Assembly: GCF_032854445.1 (NCBI RefSeq)
Contig: NC_088299.1
Span: 19,399,608 to 19,463,607, forward strand
Reading direction: 5' to 3'
DNA length: 64,000 nucleotides
DNA from: Liolophura sinensis
Lineage: Eukaryota > Mollusca > Polyplacophora > Chitonida > Chitonidae
Made by a program: the position numbers and the translations under genes. How positions within the stretch are numbered: the stretch's first letter is position 1; the number at the start of each line of letters is the position of its first letter. The notes below the pieces were generated by a model that worked only from the letters and a program-made list of their open reading frames with translations, was not told the DNA's origin and searched no databases. Positions 59,861-64,000 of this stretch are shown here, piece by piece.

Positions 59861-61570
59861 TTTAGTACAAGAATTTCAAGTCTTGAATATCAACGGTCGT
59901 GCTTTTTTTGTGTGTGTGTTAAAACCCATGGAACTACCTCGGTCATGTCCGGGAACATAATGCCGTGTATGTATGTATGTATGTATGTATGTATGTATGT
60001 ACCAGTATATGGTAAAAACATTTTACAGAAATACTCAATAGCTTGGAAAGTTTTATGCATCCCTGAAAATTGACAAGATCACAAATCTAAGATGAATATA
60101 TAGCAATGGGACCTGTCAAACGTCCAGCAGCAGGACCCTGATGTCATTTTATTGAGGTCAAATGTTTCTTCTCCAGCTCATAAAGATGACGTCACACCAA
60201 AAACAGTGTCACTGTGACATTACAAAAGACACTAATAACATATAGTAGCCATTACGATACCATCCAATTTGACGTAGCAATGGCTCGAGGTCCTGCTTCA
60301 CACTTACAGCGCCACCGCAAGTGATTAAAAAATATGCCACCTCCCCATTATTAGAAAGTTATTGTCCCCAAAGATTCGATTTAGCCTTGATTACATGTAT
60401 AGATTAGTAAGATCAGACATGTCTTATATATTATATGCACATATATATTATACTATCATACTGTAATGTCTCATCTTGGTGTTGCTGACTTAGTCATATA
60501 CTGGTAATCATAGAGTCCCTAGTCTGTCTTATTTATGTATATGACAGCAACTATAGGAGATCTACAGTTTTGGTCAGCATTATAGGTACTGTGGCTGGGT
60601 ACGGCTCCATGTCTGGTGACTGCAGCATGGCATGCCATAGTGAGGCGGCATGAGAAATGTCAATCCTGTGGATGAAGTCCTACAAGGATGTGACTTTACT
60701 GGTCGATAAAACTAAGTGAAAATGACATGACTTTGAATGGGGTTCCCAGCAAACACGTACTCAGAACACTAGCAAACACACACAACAGGTCAGATAACTT
60801 CTGTGGTGATGGTGATTCTCATTATCTTTCAGACAAACCATAATTCAGTTCACTGACCATAGGTTGAGAGATAGCTGGATATGCAAAATATTTCCAAATA
60901 TTTCTCAACCTACTAGTCAGTGTACTGACACTTGCATATGAAACCGTTAATTAGTACAAATATAAAAGAGCACAGCATACTCCTCCAGGGCTAAACTAAC
61001 CATAACATTTTCTGACTTTTTTGCCTTTTGGTAAATGGTACATGTGTATTACGTGATACAGTAAAAAAAAATCGATGTAATATAAAGACAAGAAGAAAAA
61101 GAATTAATCCATTGTGGATATCAAAAGTGAAAATACTCACAGTCGATTTACATCCTGACACCAAACTAGCACTAAAAGATCACTCATGATCATTACGTCA
61201 ACTTTCATTGACTTGTTCAGATATGGCAAATAAAACTGATGGAAAAGGGAAAAAACAAATTCATACATGAGCTGAATAATATTAAGACGTCTTACATTTA
61301 CCTGCATACTTGTCAATGACAGAAAATTCCTGTCCCGGATACGACTTTTAATCCCACAACTTCTAACTAAATCAGCTGTCATCACCACCTGTTAGCGTCT
61401 ATTTTCAGGAATGAAGTAAGAAACGAAAAATAACTAGACTCAGCTAAACTAAACATTAGGATTTCGATTATAAATGGAAAATGGTCATGTAAAAACAAAC
61501 AAAATGTGACGATTTAGGTTGTCGACGCTAATATCAATTGAATAAATCGAGACAGACGTTTTAAAAGGAC
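59861..61570. other. Intergenic upstream of DENND11
   Basis: A (GTAT)8 run lies at about 59967-60000. No other array, element or exon was recognised. The DENND11 promoter should be in the right part, but no clear core promoter motif stands out. Confidence 0.45.
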
Positions 61571-63310
61571 ATGATACTGAATGATTGTGAATTACGGAAA
61601 CAGAGTCGTACCCGAGATGGTTTTTTGGTCCTGGATGCGGAGAACGACAACTGTGACGTCACAGGCACAGATAACAAGATGGCAGACGATGACAAGTCAC
61701 CGCTGCTCAAACTAGAAGACGAGGATGAAATTGACAGCCCCAGACGTCAAATCCACAGTTTATTTCAACGAGAAAATAATCATGTCATCGAAGAAGATGC
61801 CATTAATATTAGCGGGAGTAATTCGGCTTCTAATTTAGCAGAAGATGACCATATTGTTGCCATTTTCGTGGTTGCATTTGACACCAGATCAGGTGCGTTA
61901 CAACAACAACCTGTACTAAACGATTTTGCGATGCATTGTTTCCAGATGACTCTTTGTGTCACCTCTTTGTCATTTTAATTGTCGGTCAAGGAGGCAGACA
62001 TTGCAGGAAAGGGGACATTACCTAATTGTGCTCTGAGAGAACCAGAGCAACTTTATAGAAAAAATATGCCACTGATTGAAATCCACTTGCCGTGACAGTT
62101 GAACTTACGTGAATATGCGTGCTACTCTAGTAGTAGTAGTGCAGGTAGGCCTAGCTGTCAGTTATATAAATAGTTCATGATGTGCCCAGTTTGTCCCTTA
62201 TTTTAGTTCAATTAAATTAAAGGTGAGGTCTATTTTCAACAATTTTTGTATATCTACCTGCCTCAACGTTTAATCGTTGAACTCAAAAACCTGGTAAGTC
62301 CATTCAAGATGGCCATTAAATCCACTCTAAAATGGCGACACACGCTGATTTCTGGTGTGGACCGAAAAGAGATGGGTCTTTTCAATCACTCCTGCAATTT
62401 TCAATCAGTTTCAGACTAGTTATATGCAGGAAACCTAAGGATAAGGTGTTGTGCATGCACGATGCATCAGGTGCATTCAAAATCTGGATGGCATCTGTTG
62501 CCACGGGCAGAAAACATGGACAATGAGGCAGATGGGCATGTGACAGCCGCAAACCTTGACTGGAGCCATTGGAATAACGTTTTCTCGCTCAGCTGATTGG
62601 GCGAAATGTTCTTTCTATTCTGCATCCACGATGACTGATGAAATCATTGCTGAAGTTGTCATTTAAGACTGCTTGGTTTTGTCTTGTTGGTTTGATTTCA
62701 GTATCTTTTGTCACGCAGTTCCAAGATTTAATTAGACCCAACTCTCCATGACAGGATAAAGTTATTTTGATGAGCGAGGTGGAAATATTTGTGTGGATTT
62801 CCACAACATTTCGACTTGTGAATTGGTTTCCACGCACAGGAGTGGGAATAAAGGTCCTGTTCTCTTATATGCATGACAGAATTTGGTGTGTGCCATTCTT
62901 TTGGATAGAAAGAATATTCTTGATTGCATTTCATGGTTCACTTCATTCCACAAAATGCCTTGCGGAACGGACCTACCAGGTTTTTGAATTTAGCGATTAA
63001 AACGTTGAGGCAGGTAAATATCAGAAATTGTTGAAAATATACCTCTATGTTGAATTTAATTGAACTACCCTTGTTTGTGTCGTGTGGGTTTTGCCCCGGA
63101 CTTCTCTCAGTTTCCTCCCACCATAATGCTGGCTGCCGTCATATGAGTGAAATATTCTTAAAACACCAGTCAAACAAATACATAAATGTTTGTGTGTTGT
63201 CATTGAACAGGTAATGTGATAGAATGGTGTATGCCTGAGGACACAGATCTGGAAGGTGTAGAGTTCAAGGCCATGACAAGTGGATCCCACACTCTAGACA
63301 CAGATTTTGT
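61571..63310 (+). CDS. DENND11: DENN domain-containing protein 11, first two coding exons (runs off the window)
   Basis: Exon 1 ends at 61892 (TCAG|gtgcgt) and exon 2 is 63211-63310 (acceptor cattgaacag, donor TTTGT|gtgagt). The joined protein contains [17 protein letters not shown] then [20 protein letters not shown] and MTSGSH, which matches the start of the uDENN region of DENND11 (LCHN/KIAA1147) as I recall it. DENN proteins act with Rab GTPases in membrane traffic; DENND11's own role is poorly known. Two starts are possible. The first ATG (61571) follows an in-frame TAA at 61562. The ATG at 61679 has a better context (aagATGg) and begins [10 protein letters not shown], resembling the vertebrate N-terminus, so I favour 61679. 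Later exons are outside the window. Confidence 0.88.
62204..63067. mobile_element. Mutator-like (MULE-type) non-autonomous element with 9-bp target duplication
   Basis: Both ends are long imperfect inverted repeats of about 100 bp. The outermost bases are tagttcaattaaatt on each side, then tattttcaacaattt, tacctgcctcaacgttt, aatcg and caaaaacctggta. CCCTTATTT (62195-62203) lies just left and CCCTTGTTT (63068-63076) just right: a 9-bp target duplicate with one change. Long terminal repeats plus a 9-bp duplicate are the Mutator/MULE pattern. No transposase is visible in the 864 bp. Confidence 0.75.
63085..63185 (+). repeat. SINE 3' half, DENND11 intron 1
   Basis: gtgtgggttttgccccggac, cctcccaccataatgctggc, catatgagtgaaatattctt and aacaccagtcaaacaaatac. 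5'-truncated and missing the gagtacggcgt block, so an older copy. Confidence 0.7.
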
Positions 63311-64000
63311 GTGAGTATATAAAAGTGTCAGCTGACTTCCTAAACTGGGCCCAGTGCATAAAACATTAGAAAATCAAATGGCATGAAGGATGCTAATGTG
63401 AAATGAACATACACGTAGGGCTATGTGTGTGACATGCCCTACATGTATTTCCATGTTTTTCTGCCCAACACCATATGTTAAAAGCATTGTACACAGCCCA
63501 AAGGGTTGCTTACATTTACTGATACACAGAGTCTGCTGCCATGCACTTAATCCTGTTAGTACATTGTGTGTCCATAAGCTAAAACGTTTATGCACCTTTT
63601 GGAATCATTGACACTGACCTTTATGGGATGTTTCCTCAGAAAATCGCAGCTACTCACCACATGTCGACATGTTTACCTGAATGATCGCAAGGTGTACAAC
63701 TAAGTTGTTTTGAAAGCTTATTTTAGAGTAAGTAAAAGTATGAAGTGCCAAAGGCTTTTAGAATGACAAGAAATTGGTGTTTTAACAGCGAGTTAATGTG
63801 CTCATACATGAAAACAATGGCATGGCACCATGGCATGCGAAAACAATAGCTTCACATGAAAAATGTGAGCCTTGTGACACTTGACTAAGCCACAGAAGCG
63901 AGATATCATGGAATTAATTTGTCTAGATGACCTGGAAACTGTCAGGAATGTAATTCGCCAGGCTGATGTGCATGGCAAGTTAGTTTTGGCTAATATTTTT
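63311..64000 (+). other. DENND11: DENND11 intron 2, partial
   Basis: No exon matching the continuation of the DENN region was found before the window ends. No repeat of note. Confidence 0.55.

Larger units (their letters stand above)
61893..63210 (+). other. DENND11: DENND11 intron 1
   Basis: Phase-1 intron of 1318 bp, two thirds of which is one inverted-repeat element (62204-63067), followed by a SINE tail. Without these insertions the intron would be only about 350 bp. Confidence 0.8.

Noticed and set aside
1-64000. Retrovirus, LTR element, Polinton or LINE bodies
   Set aside because: No reverse transcriptase, integrase, capsid or long terminal direct repeats were recognised in any frame.

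Overview
The window looks like nuclear DNA of a lophotrochozoan animal, most likely a mollusc. It is AT-rich, its genes have long introns, and it carries many tRNA-headed SINE copies with an AATCAAATAAATAAA-type tail, fragments of an AGCTCACCTG-type mollusc repeat, frequent ATGTACAT palindromes and many minisatellites. This placement is an inference from repeat style and protein resemblance; no search was run.

Three host genes are supported. (1) A PDPR-type gene (pyruvate dehydrogenase phosphatase regulatory subunit, FAD oxidoreductase/GCV_T family) on the + strand, 19992-44557. Seventeen coding exons join in phase at GT/AG sites into 964 codons. (2) A purple acid phosphatase of the ACP7 type on the - strand, 54722-52017, with two coding exons, a signal peptide and all seven metal ligands; it converges on PDPR. 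(3) The first two coding exons of a DENND11 (LCHN/KIAA1147) type gene on the + strand, 61571-63310, which runs off the right edge. One further 117-bp exon-like stretch (10952-11068) is left unassigned. The three genes have unrelated jobs (mitochondrial PDH control, secreted/lysosomal phosphatase, membrane-traffic DENN protein), and nothing suggests they work together.

Layout: 1-19.9 kb is gene-poor and holds a full SINE with target-site duplication, a Tc1 transposon (4973-6515), an AT microsatellite, foldback and TTAA-type MITEs, and 36-bp and 81-bp minisatellites. 20-44.6 kb is PDPR; its introns contain several minisatellites pressed against exon edges, an antisense Crypton-type recombinase fossil, SINE pieces and MITEs. 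44.6-52 kb is the convergent 3' region with simple arrays. 52-54.7 kb is ACP7. 54.7-61.5 kb is intergenic and holds a 1.03-kb inverted-repeat element nested in an 83-bp minisatellite. 61.6-64 kb is DENND11, with a Mutator-like inverted-repeat element and a SINE tail in intron 1.

I found no new multi-gene system. The most unusual structure is in PDPR intron 3: the last bases of exon 3 and its 5' splice site have been tandemly copied about 20 times, giving a row of decoy splice donors. No retrovirus, LTR element, Polinton, CRISPR array or operon was recognised.
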